A stretch of 64,000 nt of DNA from the NCBI GenBank assembly GCA_021324265.1, contig JAJPJK010000002.1, positions 1 through 64,000 of the forward strand, given 5' to 3'. Positions 39,999 through 49,194 of this stretch are shown here, one piece after another; positions within the stretch are counted from its first letter, which is position 1; the number at the start of each line of letters is the position of its first letter. The translations under genes were made by a program, and so were the position numbers. The DNA is from Thermoproteota archaeon. Lineage in GTDB: Archaea > Thermoproteota > Thermoprotei > Gearchaeales > Gearchaeaceae. The notes under the pieces were generated by a model that made no database searches, was not told where the DNA came from, and was given only the letters and a program-made list of their open reading frames with translations.

Positions 39999-40802
39999 GT
40001 GGATATAGGCATAATATCGAAGAAGGATGATAATTCTTTATCCATAACTAAGAAGCTCATCGATTTACTTAATGGCCATAATCTTTACTTTGATATTGAG
40101 CTTGCTCAAAAACTTCTACATGCTAAAAGCCTTGAAGAAGCAGATAGAATAGATATTATAATCTGGATAGGCGGTGATGGCACTTTGCTAAGATATGTGA
40201 ACAAAATAATTCGCTTCAAGGCTAAATTGCTGGGGATAAAAACTGGGGGTGTGGGTTTCCTGTGTGAGATCAGCCCAGAGGGGCTAAAGGATAATCTCAA
40301 GCTGATATTTGAAGGTAAATATACACTTGAGGGGAGATCTCTATTGGAGGTAAAAAATACAAATGAAACATATTATGCCTTAAATGATGCTGTGCTCTAT
40401 TCTTCTGAACTCGGAAGGGTTTCTAGCTTTGTTGTTAAAAAAGATGAAGAAGAGATCTTCAGCGGTAAGTGTGACGGTATTTTAATCTCTACGAGTTTGG
40501 GGTCTACTGCTTACATAGCGAGCAGGGGAGGCCCTATTGTTGACCCTTCACTTGATGTATTGATTTTTGATCCTTTAAATCCTCTTAAATGGGGGTCGAG
40601 GGTTCTAATTCTACCATTTAATTCTAAGTTAGAGGTTGTAAGCAGTAAGAATTGTAAACTTGTAATAGACGGTAACATAATTACGAATGTTGAAGTAGGT
40701 TCAAAAATTCATATAAGTGGCTCAGAGCAAAAATTCCAATTCATAAGATTAAAAAAGAACTTTTATGAGAAGGTTAAAAGTAGGATGCTGAAAGATGTGT
40801 AG
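39999..40802 (+). CDS. ppnK: NAD kinase
   Basis: IIIWIGGDGTLLRYVNKI; GVGFLCEISPE; STSLGSTAYIASRGGPIV; GTG start. Confidence 0.93.
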   Translation: MDIGIISKKDDNSLSITKKLIDLLNGHNLYFDIELAQKLLHAKSLEEADRIDIIIWIGGDGTLLRYVNKIIRFKAKLLGIKTGGVGFLCEISPEGLKDNLKLIFEGKYTLEGRSLLEVKNTNETYYALNDAVLYSSELGRVSSFVVKKDEEEIFSGKCDGILISTSLGSTAYIASRGGPIVDPSLDVLIFDPLNPLKWGSRVLILPFNSKLEVVSSKNCKLVIDGNIITNVEVGSKIHISGSEQKFQFIRLKKNFYEKVKSRMLKDV

Positions 40803-41280
40803 CCAGATATATGTTGTTGATTCTGCATTTTTCATTGAAGAACATAGGGAGAAAATAAGAACTGTTTATACCTCCCCAAAAGTTATGGAAGAAATAAGGA
40901 GCCTCAAAGCCAAGTTAAGGCTTGAGCTCTTCGATATCCAAGTATATATGCCATCAAAGTCCTCGATATCTTTTATAGAAAAGGCATCAAAAGAACTAGG
41001 AGAGCTTAAGTTATCAAAAGCAGACCTTGAAATATTGGCCCTAGCTCATGAACTCAATTCAAAATATAATGTAATTCTTTTAAGCGATGACTATTCTATT
41101 CAAAATCTTGCACGTTATCTAGGAATCAAATTCAGATCAGTATCGAAAAAAGCGATTTCTAAGATGATTACTTGGGAGAATTTCTGTCTTGTCTGTGGTA
41201 AAAAACTACCGCTTGGAAGTACTTCATGCATATATTGTGGAAGTAACGATGTTGGAAGAAGACCGAGAAAAAGATCATAA
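40795..41280 (+). CDS. nob1: Nob1 endoribonuclease (PIN plus zinc ribbon)
   Basis: PIN motifs YVVDSAFFIEE and LLSDDYSIQNLARYLGI; CLVCGKKLPLGSTSCIYCGS ribbon. Confidence 0.92.
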   Translation: MCSQIYVVDSAFFIEEHREKIRTVYTSPKVMEEIRSLKAKLRLELFDIQVYMPSKSSISFIEKASKELGELKLSKADLEILALAHELNSKYNVILLSDDYSIQNLARYLGIKFRSVSKKAISKMITWENFCLVCGKKLPLGSTSCIYCGSNDVGRRPRKRS

Positions 41281-42397
41281 TTCTTCTTGGGTTTTAGAAG
41301 TTTTCAAGAAAGCTTTCAGAGAAGAATATCTGGATGCCACAAAGAGTATTATGAAACCTACTTGGAGATATTATATACGTGCGAACACGCTAAGAACTAA
41401 TAGCAATGAAATTCTCTCAATTCTTAAAGCTGATGGCATTATTGCAAATTTTGATGAAAGGATTGAAGAGGCGTTGTATATCGAGGGTTATGTTGAACAA
41501 AGTCCATCTTTGCTTAGTTCATATGTAATAGCTAAGCTCGATGCAGCTGAAAGTTGTGCAGAAGGCGCGGATCTTTATAGACCCGGAGCGCTTTCATTGA
41601 GTAATGCGGAAAAGAATTCACGCATTAGCATTATTACGCAAGATTTTAGCGTTGCTGCAGAAGGAGAATTGGTAATGGATCTTGTTGAGTTTAAAAACTC
41701 GAAGAAAGGGCTGGTAGTAAAGAATTTGAAACCAAAATTCAAAAGACCTTCTATCCATAATCTTAAGGCATTTAAGTTAGGGCTAATATATCCTCAATCT
41801 TATCCATCACTGTTAACTGTAAAGGAACTGGATCCTCGTCGTAATGAAACGATTATTGATATGTGCGCATCACCTGGTGGAAAGCTTTCGCATATCATCC
41901 AGCTTACAAAAGGGGAAGCAAAAGTAATAGCTTGCGATAAATCTCATAAAAAGGTTGAAAAAATAAAGGAAACTTTATCTAGGCTTCAGTTACCGTTGCC
42001 AAGCCTCATCAAATGTGATTCTCGCTATTTAGATTTGGAAATAGGCAAGGAAGTCGCTGATAAAATACTTTTAGATCCTTCATGCACAGATCTAGGCTTA
42101 AGACCTAGAATTACATTAAATATACCTAAAAAAGATATTCAAGCTTATGCTGAATATCAAAGACAATTGCTAAAAGCTGCGAAGAACTTACTAAAAAAGG
42201 GTGGCATTCTTTGCTATAGCGTCTGCACCATTAGCTTGGAGGAAACAGTTATGAATTTCGAATATGCAGTTAGCGAGCTAGGATTTGAAGAATGTACGCT
42301 CGATTTTCTAGGCGAAAGGAGGGCCATTCATATCTTTAAACCTCATAAAGAAGATACGCCTGGCTATGTGATCTTCAAGGTCAGAAAGCCATCCTAG
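41252..42397 (+). CDS. NSUN/RsmB-family RNA m5C methyltransferase with PUA-like region
   Basis: IIDMCASPGGKLSHIIQL; DKILLDPSCTDLGLRP; CYSVCTISLEETV; likely start MLEEDREKDHNSS at 41252. Confidence 0.88.
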   Translation: MEEDREKDHNSSWVLEVFKKAFREEYLDATKSIMKPTWRYYIRANTLRTNSNEILSILKADGIIANFDERIEEALYIEGYVEQSPSLLSSYVIAKLDAAESCAEGADLYRPGALSLSNAEKNSRISIITQDFSVAAEGELVMDLVEFKNSKKGLVVKNLKPKFKRPSIHNLKAFKLGLIYPQSYPSLLTVKELDPRRNETIIDMCASPGGKLSHIIQLTKGEAKVIACDKSHKKVEKIKETLSRLQLPLPSLIKCDSRYLDLEIGKEVADKILLDPSCTDLGLRPRITLNIPKKDIQAYAEYQRQLLKAAKNLLKKGGILCYSVCTISLEETVMNFEYAVSELGFEECTLDFLGERRAIHIFKPHKEDTPGYVIFKVRKPS

Positions 42398-42423
42398 ATA
42401 AGTTTATAGATGCTGTAAATGAA

Positions 42424-44142
42424 GTGTTAACAATGAATGAAAGGATTAGAGGAAATGCTTGGAAAATAAATTGGCAATCATGGTCAAAGGATACATTTGA
42501 AAAGGCAAAGAATGAAAATAAGCTCATATTATTGAGTCTATCAGGCGTGTGGTGCCATTGGTGTCATGTGATGGATGAAACTACATATTCGGATGAAGAG
42601 GTCATAAAGACATTGAATGAAAACTTTATCCCAATAAGAGTAGATGTTGACGAAAGACCTGATATAAGCGAAAGATATAACTTTGGTGGTTTTCCAACTT
42701 TTGCATTTTTAACTCCTGAAGGCGAGGTCATAACAGGAGGAACATATGTTCCTCCAGAACAATTCAAGGAGATATTGAAAGAGATAATCGAAATTCAAAA
42801 AAAGGCTAACCTCAAAGAACTCGTCGCTCAAACTGTATCTAGAAAGGCCGAGCTAAGAAAAGCAAATCCAAATGAAAAGATCATCTGGGATACAGTTGAT
42901 ATTCTGATTTCCTATTTCGACGAAAACTATGGCGGATTTGGGATAGAGCCCAAATTTCCAGTCAGCGATGCCATCTTGTTTCTAGAGAATATGTATGCAT
43001 TAACTAAAAAAACAGGATTCAGTGTAATGGTCAAGAAGACCTTAGAAGGTATCTCTAACGGGATATATGATCAAATTGAAGGCGGATTTTTCAGATACAG
43101 CGTTTCAAGAGATTGGAAAACTCCACACTACGAGAAGATGCTCGAAACGAATTCTAATCTTCTACATTGCTTCTCCTATTGGTTTTATTTGACTAAAGAT
43201 GAGAAATATGCAGATATTGCCTTAAAAACTGCGAGTTATTTGATCAATAAGTTACGCGATCCTGACACAGGTCTTTTTTATAGTAGCCAAGATGCCGATG
43301 AAGAATATTATATGCTTGGTATAGATGAAAGGAAAAAAAGGCCTCAACCATATATCGACAAGAACATCTACTCTTGCAAGAATGCGCAATGCGCTATTGC
43401 CTTTCTCAAAGCTGGAATTTATATGGAAAATGAGCAATACGTGAACATATCCAAAGAGGTATTTGATAAGCTTGTGTCTGATTACTTAAGAGAAGATGTC
43501 AAGCATAGCAAACATGTCGTTTATTCTTATCTAGACGATAATGTGTATCTCCTAGATCTTAGCTTGCAGCTTTATAGCTACAGTTTGGAGCAACGTTATC
43601 TTGAAGTTGCAAAAAAACTCGGTGAAGTGATAATTAGAGACTTCATTGATGTTAACGGTTTATTGAAGGATAATAAGCCTTCTGAAGATAACTTTGGGTT
43701 ATTGAAGGATCCATACCATCCGATATCAGAGAATTCGCTTGCAATGAAGGATTTGTACATTCTAAGCTTGCTTACAGGAAACAATGAATACGATAAGGTG
43801 GCGAAGGATATTGCATCAATACTCGCAGCGAATTATATGAACTACACAATTTTCGCAAGTTCATTTGCAAACAATTTACTCATGTTGCTTAATCCTATCG
43901 AAATACGCCTAGTATATAGAGATATAGAAAGCGCAAGAATTGTTATCCAAACTAAAAAACTAACCCGACATCCCTTGTTCTTAGTTGAGTTCTTAGATTA
44001 CAATTTGGATGAGATTAAGAAGCAATATCCTAAAGAAGCCATATATGTATGCAAGGGTCAGATGTGCTATCCACCAGTTAGCAGCGATGATGAACTTGAT
44101 AAATTGCTTGAGAAATTGGTTAGGGAAGCATTGAAATTTTAA
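42424..44142 (+). CDS. Thioredoxin-domain protein, YyaL/DUF255 family
   Basis: LSGVWCHWCHVMDETTYSDEEV; HYEKMLETNSNLL; SSQDADEE. Confidence 0.9.
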   Translation: MLTMNERIRGNAWKINWQSWSKDTFEKAKNENKLILLSLSGVWCHWCHVMDETTYSDEEVIKTLNENFIPIRVDVDERPDISERYNFGGFPTFAFLTPEGEVITGGTYVPPEQFKEILKEIIEIQKKANLKELVAQTVSRKAELRKANPNEKIIWDTVDILISYFDENYGGFGIEPKFPVSDAILFLENMYALTKKTGFSVMVKKTLEGISNGIYDQIEGGFFRYSVSRDWKTPHYEKMLETNSNLLHCFSYWFYLTKDEKYADIALKTASYLINKLRDPDTGLFYSSQDADEEYYMLGIDERKKRPQPYIDKNIYSCKNAQCAIAFLKAGIYMENEQYVNISKEVFDKLVSDYLREDVKHSKHVVYSYLDDNVYLLDLSLQLYSYSLEQRYLEVAKKLGEVIIRDFIDVNGLLKDNKPSEDNFGLLKDPYHPISENSLAMKDLYILSLLTGNNEYDKVAKDIASILAANYMNYTIFASSFANNLLMLLNPIEIRLVYRDIESARIVIQTKKLTRHPLFLVEFLDYNLDEIKKQYPKEAIYVCKGQMCYPPVSSDDELDKLLEKLVREALKF

Positions 44143-44163
44143 ATTAAAACAAGAATTAACATT

Positions 44164-45105
44164 GTGCAAGTGTATCGATGGTGGAAGAAAGATATACCTG
44201 AAGTGAAAGTAAAAAAAGCGAAATCAATTCTTCATAATTTTAGTACTGCAGAGCTAAATGAAAATGGTCTGGCCATAAATCCATACGTTGGTTGCCAACA
44301 TAGATGCTTATATTGCTATGCCACATATGAATGGGTTCCTGATTTTTACGACGAGATCTATGCAAAGTTTAATGCTGATAAAGTATTGATAAATGAACTC
44401 CCGATTTATGGGTCTAAAATTCCCGTGCTTATTGGCTCTGCTACAGATTCTTATCAACCTGTTGAGCTAAGGTTCAGATTGACGCGCAAGGTGATTGAAA
44501 TTCTGCAACGATATGGTGTCCCATACTATATTTTTACTAAGTCTACTGCTGTTCTTAGAGATTTGGATTTGCATAAGCGTTACAAAGATAAATGCTATAT
44601 AGTATGGTCATTGACCACGATAGATGAAAATGTGAAAAGAAAAATTGAACCTTTTGCAGCATCAGCTGAAAAAATTTTTGATGCAATGAAAAGAATGCGC
44701 GAAGCTGATATCATTTGTGGTTTAAATGTTGACCCAATAATGCCTGGCATCAATGATGATAAAAACATGATATCTATGCTGATAAAAAAGGCAAAGCAGG
44801 CTAATTGTAGTTTTATTTCAAGTGGTGTGTTAAGGCTTAGGGATGATATATGGGAGCGCATAAAACGGTTCTTAATATCAGAAAAGCGAGAGTCGCTGAT
44901 CCGAACATATGAACATCTCTATTTTAAAGAAGGTAAAAAAATTGGTTATTACTATTTCCCCAATGAAAGATATTCAAAGGACATAATTGGCTTTATAGAA
45001 GAAGAATGCATGAAGAATGGAATTCCATATGGTCTTCCTTTTATTGATATAGAGATTCGGTCTTGTTATATGGAATCTCAAAGAAAACTCATTGAGTATG
45101 CCTAG
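44164..45105 (+). CDS. Radical SAM protein, SPL-like family
   Basis: [19 protein letters not shown] (CxxxCxxC); [14 protein letters not shown]-initiated. Confidence 0.88.
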   Translation: MQVYRWWKKDIPEVKVKKAKSILHNFSTAELNENGLAINPYVGCQHRCLYCYATYEWVPDFYDEIYAKFNADKVLINELPIYGSKIPVLIGSATDSYQPVELRFRLTRKVIEILQRYGVPYYIFTKSTAVLRDLDLHKRYKDKCYIVWSLTTIDENVKRKIEPFAASAEKIFDAMKRMREADIICGLNVDPIMPGINDDKNMISMLIKKAKQANCSFISSGVLRLRDDIWERIKRFLISEKRESLIRTYEHLYFKEGKKIGYYYFPNERYSKDIIGFIEEECMKNGIPYGLPFIDIEIRSCYMESQRKLIEYA

Positions 45106-45379
45106 GCTAGTAAGGGCTCATCTTTTCATCGAAGGACTTGTTCAAGGTGTTTTCTTCAGGGCTTATACTAAAGAAGTTGCAAGAGAGAATAACGTGAATG
45201 GTTTCGTTAGAAATTTACCTGACGGAAGAGTAGAAGCAGTTCTTGAAGGTGAAGAAGAAAATGTCGCTAAGGTTATAGAATTCTGTAAGAAGGGACCTCC
45301 AGGCGCTATTGTTACAAATCTTGAAATAATTTGGGAAGAGTACAAAGGTGAATTTAACAACTTTAAAATTCTATATTAG
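45092..45379 (+). CDS. acyP: Acylphosphatase
   Basis: [51 protein letters not shown]. Confidence 0.95.
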   Translation: MSMPRLVRAHLFIEGLVQGVFFRAYTKEVARENNVNGFVRNLPDGRVEAVLEGEEENVAKVIEFCKKGPPGAIVTNLEIIWEEYKGEFNNFKILY

Positions 45380-45413
45380 AATGTTTATATAGCGTTAATC
45401 AGACTTAAGTTTT

Positions 45414-45872
45414 ATGACTCAGTCAAGAACTGGCATATTCATTGAGGATGATTTCGATTATGCCCATTTCATACCCGGCCATCCAAAATGCTTCCCTCTT
45501 CATGGTCATACAGCTAGATTAGAGATAAGGATTCTCGGAAGCAAGAGGGATTTCGATATGATAATTGATTTTGGAGAGCTTAGATCTATGGTTAAAAGAG
45601 CCCTCTCTTCATTAGATCATAAGTTGATTGTGTCGAGGAAATATGTTAAGAGGATCGAAGATGGTCTCATTACAGTAGAATACAGCAAATTTAGCCTAAA
45701 GATACCCATTGAACATGTATACATAATGGATAGTGAAGTTACAACTGAAAATCTTTCTGAGGAAATATGCAAAATCCTCCTGAATTATCTTCCTGAAAAT
45801 ATTGAAAATGTCGAGGTAAATGTTTATGAAGGAAATAGAAAGGGAGCTTTCTCAAATAGAGCCAGAGAATAG
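45414..45872 (+). CDS. queD: 6-pyruvoyltetrahydropterin synthase/QueD family
   Basis: CFPLHGHTARLEI (CxxxHGH); MIIDFGELRSMVKRALSSLDHK; TTENLSEEIC. Confidence 0.87.
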   Translation: MTQSRTGIFIEDDFDYAHFIPGHPKCFPLHGHTARLEIRILGSKRDFDMIIDFGELRSMVKRALSSLDHKLIVSRKYVKRIEDGLITVEYSKFSLKIPIEHVYIMDSEVTTENLSEEICKILLNYLPENIENVEVNVYEGNRKGAFSNRARE

Positions 45873-46521
45873 GTCGTGTGTTCTATTATTCTCTGGCGGC
45901 ATAGATTCGACCGTTTTACTGTTCATGCTAAAGCGGATGGGATTCACTATAAATCTACTTACAATAAATTATGGAGATAGGAATCCTAAAGAAACGGAAG
46001 CATGCGAAGCCTTGGCAAAGATCGCGAAACCTGCAAGCTTCTTTGAAGTTGAGTTAGATTTCATGCGCGAAAGCATAACACTCTATCAGCAAAACGGAAA
46101 TGATATGATGAGGGATATAATTAAGGAACTCCCTACTTTTTACATCCCTGCACGCAATATGATATTTCTCTCCATTGCTGCATATTATGCTGAATTCCTA
46201 AACTCTCGCTTTATATTCACAGGGCATGTAAAGGAAGATGTCTCTCTTCTTCCTGATGTGAGCGATGTGTTTGTACAGAGGCTTAACGAATTATTAAAAT
46301 ATGGGACGTATGCAGGGAAGAAAGGAAAATTGAAAGTTATGTTACCTTTTTCTAATATTAGTAAGGATGAACTAGTAGAGTTTGCTGTAAAGTATGAAGT
46401 GCCTCTGGAGTACACGTGGAGTTGTCATGAGCTTGTAGATAATCATTGTGGAAGATGCAGAGGATGTATGGACAGGAAACGGTTCATGGATAATTATGAG
46501 CGAATTAAACGAAATGGATAA
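45820..46521 (+). CDS. queC: 7-cyano-7-deazaguanine synthase QueC
   Basis: VLLFSGGIDSTVLL; YIPARNMIFLSIAAYYAE; CHELVDNHCGRCRGCMDRKR. Confidence 0.93.
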   Translation: MFMKEIERELSQIEPENRSCVLLFSGGIDSTVLLFMLKRMGFTINLLTINYGDRNPKETEACEALAKIAKPASFFEVELDFMRESITLYQQNGNDMMRDIIKELPTFYIPARNMIFLSIAAYYAEFLNSRFIFTGHVKEDVSLLPDVSDVFVQRLNELLKYGTYAGKKGKLKVMLPFSNISKDELVEFAVKYEVPLEYTWSCHELVDNHCGRCRGCMDRKRFMDNYERIKRNG

Positions 46522-46550
46522 ATGCGAGATAGTTTCTCATAAGCTAGACC

Positions 46551-47267
46551 ATGAATATTGATATTTCAAAAGTAAAGGACATTCATGAGGAACATAAGGA
46601 TAGCGTGGTATACGCGGGCGTCACCAACCTCAATGTACTAATGAAGTTAAGAGATATGCGTCTACCTGTAAATCTAACCATATTGGTTCCTACGAACAAA
46701 AGAGGCGTCCATATGAGTAGGCTCATCGGTGCAGTAAAGAAAGTTTCAAATGACGATGACTACATTGAGGATCTACTTAGAAAGATATGTGAAGAGATTA
46801 ATAGGCTTCATGGCTCTGAGTGTAAGATCATAGCTAAGTTTGATTATCCTTTAAAACATTCAGACCAGTTTTTAAAAGTTAAAGTTGAACTTGGGTCAAA
46901 AGGTAGCATAAAATATGTTTTCAAACTATTGGGAATTACTGCATGTCCTTGCAGTAAGGAGATTACAGGCATTGGTCATATGCAAAGGGCAATGCTAATC
47001 ATAGATATAGAAAGTACTACCATTTTGGACTTCGATGATGTTGCTTCTAAGATGGCAGAGTGCTTTTCTTCAGTGCCTGCGGAATATTTAAAAAGGTTGG
47101 ATGAGGCAAAGCTTATCTTAAAGTCTCAGGAAAATCCTAGGTTTGTAGAAGACGTTGTAAGAGAAGCGCTTAAGAGGTTTAGTATGGCCAATAAAATAAT
47201 GTGCAGAGCATACGAATCTATTCATTCTCATGATGCATTTGCTATGTGGTACAGATCGTTATCTTAG
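46551..47267 (+). CDS. mptA: GTP cyclohydrolase MptA/FolE2 family
   Basis: PTNKRGVHMSRLIGAV; ITACPCSKEITGIGHMQRA; CRAYESIHSHDAFA. Confidence 0.92.
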   Translation: MNIDISKVKDIHEEHKDSVVYAGVTNLNVLMKLRDMRLPVNLTILVPTNKRGVHMSRLIGAVKKVSNDDDYIEDLLRKICEEINRLHGSECKIIAKFDYPLKHSDQFLKVKVELGSKGSIKYVFKLLGITACPCSKEITGIGHMQRAMLIIDIESTTILDFDDVASKMAECFSSVPAEYLKRLDEAKLILKSQENPRFVEDVVREALKRFSMANKIMCRAYESIHSHDAFAMWYRSLS

Positions 47268-47302
47268 AAAATTTTTATTGTTACGCTGTGAATATTAAAA
47301 TA

Positions 47303-47387
47303 GCTCCGGTAGCTCAGTTGGGAGAGCGCCCGGCTGAAGATGTCATCGGATACCGGGAGGTCGCTGGTTCAAATCCGGCCCGGAGCA
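47303..47387 (+). tRNA. tRNA-Phe(GAA) with a ~12-nt intron (about 47340-47351)
   Basis: gctccgg...cccgg ctGAAg [atgtcatcggat] a ccggg...ccggagcA. Confidence 0.9.
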
Positions 47388-47435
47388 TAGAATAAACCTA
47401 ATATATTACTTTTCTTCATGATATCTAAGATATAT

Positions 47436-47568
47436 CCCTCGGTAGCGTAGCCTGGTAACGCATCCGGCTGTAGGGTTTCCCCGTATAGGCAAGGTGGTCC
47501 TAGACCTCCGATGAGCCTATATCAAGGCAGAAACCGGAAGATCGCTGGTTCAAATCCGGCCCGAGGGA
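47436..47568 (+). tRNA. tRNA-Tyr(GTA) with a ~59-nt intron (about 47474-47532)
   Basis: ccctcgg...tccgg ctGTAg [intron] a ccgga...ccgagggA; C1-G72 typical of archaeal Tyr. Confidence 0.9.
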
Positions 47569-47607
47569 TTCAAAGATTTAAGATTAGTCGCATTATTTTT
47601 TGATTGT

Positions 47608-47682
47608 GCGACCGTAGTCTAGCCAGGACTAGGACACCGGCTTTCCGAGCCGAGGACCCGGGTTCAAATCCCGGCGGTCGCA
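47608..47682 (+). tRNA. tRNA-Gly(TCC)
   Basis: gcgaccgtagtctagccaggactaggacaccggctttccgagccgaggacccgggttcaaatcccggcggtcgcA; loop tttccga. Confidence 0.88.
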
Positions 47683-47720
47683 TGAAAAAGTTTATAATGT
47701 TTCTTTGAGAGATTCACATA

Positions 47721-48083
47721 GTGAGCGAAGGAAACGAGTCCCTATTTAGAAAAATAAAAGAAAGAATAGGAAGCTTTGTGGAGGTAAGAACAATAGATGA
47801 TCGAGTTATAGTTGGGAAATTAGCTTCTTTCAACCCTGAGGATGGTAGTATTTTGATCGAGAAGGCAATTGAAAAAAACAGGAAAATCCCAAGTGTTTAT
47901 ATAAGTGGCGTAGCAGTCGCGCAAATAAATTTCTTTGAAAAGGGTAATGAGGAAGAGCAGATCGATGACAAGGTTGCAGCGTTACTAAAAGTAGATCCTA
48001 CATTGACATATGAGGAGATCGCCAAAATCTTAGATATACCTGTAAATTTGGCTCAAAAAGTTGTGAGAAGATTGATGAAATGA
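47721..48083 (+). CDS. Sm-like (Lsm) domain fused to a C-terminal helical/HTH domain
   Basis: Sm1-like FVEVRTIDDRVIVGKLASFNPEDGSILIEKA; Sm2-like PSVYISGVAVAQINFFEK; C-terminal DDKVAALLKVDPTLTYEEIAKILDIPVNLAQKVVRRLMK; GTG start. Confidence 0.8.
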   Translation: MSEGNESLFRKIKERIGSFVEVRTIDDRVIVGKLASFNPEDGSILIEKAIEKNRKIPSVYISGVAVAQINFFEKGNEEEQIDDKVAALLKVDPTLTYEEIAKILDIPVNLAQKVVRRLMK

Positions 48084-48131
48084 TGAAAATGCCCTTATGA
48101 CCTATGGGATGATTAAGATCTTGAGTGCTGA
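48080..48131 (+). ncRNA. Candidate C/D-box sRNA overlapping the Lsm stop codon
   Basis: C box ATGATGA 48080-48086; D'-like ATGA 48097-48100; C'-like ATGATTA 48109-48115; 12-nt spacer; D box CTGA 48128-48131. Confidence 0.35.
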
Positions 48132-48165
48132 ATAGCGATTTAAGAACTGCCGAGATATTAATTCG

Positions 48166-49194
48166 ATGAAAGTAGTTAGACTTTACAGACATGGAGGTGT
48201 AGAAAACCTAAAGCTAGAAGAGGACAGAATACCTGCACCAAAGGAAAATGAGGTCCTTGTGCGTATTCGTGCCTGTTCTATGAACAGATTGGATATATGG
48301 ACAAGGGTAGGCTATCCTGGCGTAAATATTCCTCTACCCATCATATTAGGGAGCGATATCGCAGGCTCTGTTGAAGATATGGGAAGCGAGGTTAGGAATT
48401 TCTCTAAAGGCGATAAAGTACTTCTCTATCCTGCCCTTGTTTGCAATAGGTGTGAGTACTGTATTGCAGGTGAACATTCGATGTGCGACGATCTTAGAAT
48501 ATTAGGTCATCTCGTTGATGGAGGTTATAGAGAATATATCGCAGTACCCGAGGATATATTATATAAAATTGATTCTTCAAGAAGCTTTGAAGAAGCCTCC
48601 TGTTTACCGGTAACCGGTACAACAGCATGGAGGGCTATATTTACCAAAGCTTCTCCAAAGCCTGGCGATGTCGCCTTTGTTTGGGGCGCAGGCAGCGGCA
48701 CAGGAATTATGCTCATACAACTTCTCAAAAATTTGGGTTGCAAGGTAATTTCTACAGCTGGGAGTGAAGAAAAGGAGAAGCGTGCTTATTCATTGGGTTG
48801 TGACTTAGTGATAAACTACAAGAAAGAAAATGTTGTAACGAGGGTTCAAGAATTCACAAATGGAAAGGGGGTAGATGTAGTGATAGATAGTGTCGGTTCT
48901 TCAACTTTTGAAACTAGCATCAAAATATGCAAGAAAGGAGGGAAACTTGTTTTCTTTGGCGCTACGAGCGGTGATCTTGTATCATACGGAGTAAGAATAG
49001 CCTATCGCAGACAGATAACTCTACTGGGCTCATATTTGGGTTCAAAATCTGAGTTTGCGAGGATGCTGAAGCTTTTCAATGAAGGTAAGCTTAAACCTGT
49101 CATAGATTCGATTTTTAAGCTTGATGAAGTTCAAAAAGCGCATCAGAGAATGGAGCAAAATCTCCATTTCGGTAAGATTGTCATCATACCTTAA
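48166..49194 (+). CDS. Zinc-dependent alcohol dehydrogenase (MDR family)
   Basis: LGSDIAGSVEDMG; C-x2-C structural zinc region CNRCEYCIAGEHSMC; VFVWGAGSGTGIMLIQLLKNLG. Confidence 0.93.
   Translation: MKVVRLYRHGGVENLKLEEDRIPAPKENEVLVRIRACSMNRLDIWTRVGYPGVNIPLPIILGSDIAGSVEDMGSEVRNFSKGDKVLLYPALVCNRCEYCIAGEHSMCDDLRILGHLVDGGYREYIAVPEDILYKIDSSRSFEEASCLPVTGTTAWRAIFTKASPKPGDVAFVWGAGSGTGIMLIQLLKNLGCKVISTAGSEEKEKRAYSLGCDLVINYKKENVVTRVQEFTNGKGVDVVIDSVGSSTFETSIKICKKGGKLVFFGATSGDLVSYGVRIAYRRQITLLGSYLGSKSEFARMLKLFNEGKLKPVIDSIFKLDEVQKAHQRMEQNLHFGKIVIIP

Noticed and set aside
44164-45105. Radical SAM gene as the missing QueE
   Set aside because: Sequence context ([30 protein letters not shown], length 313 aa) fits SPL-like proteins better than QueE.
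47388-47607. tRNA cluster as an integration site for a mobile element
   Set aside because: No integrase, direct repeats of tRNA 3' ends or foreign genes in the neighbourhood.
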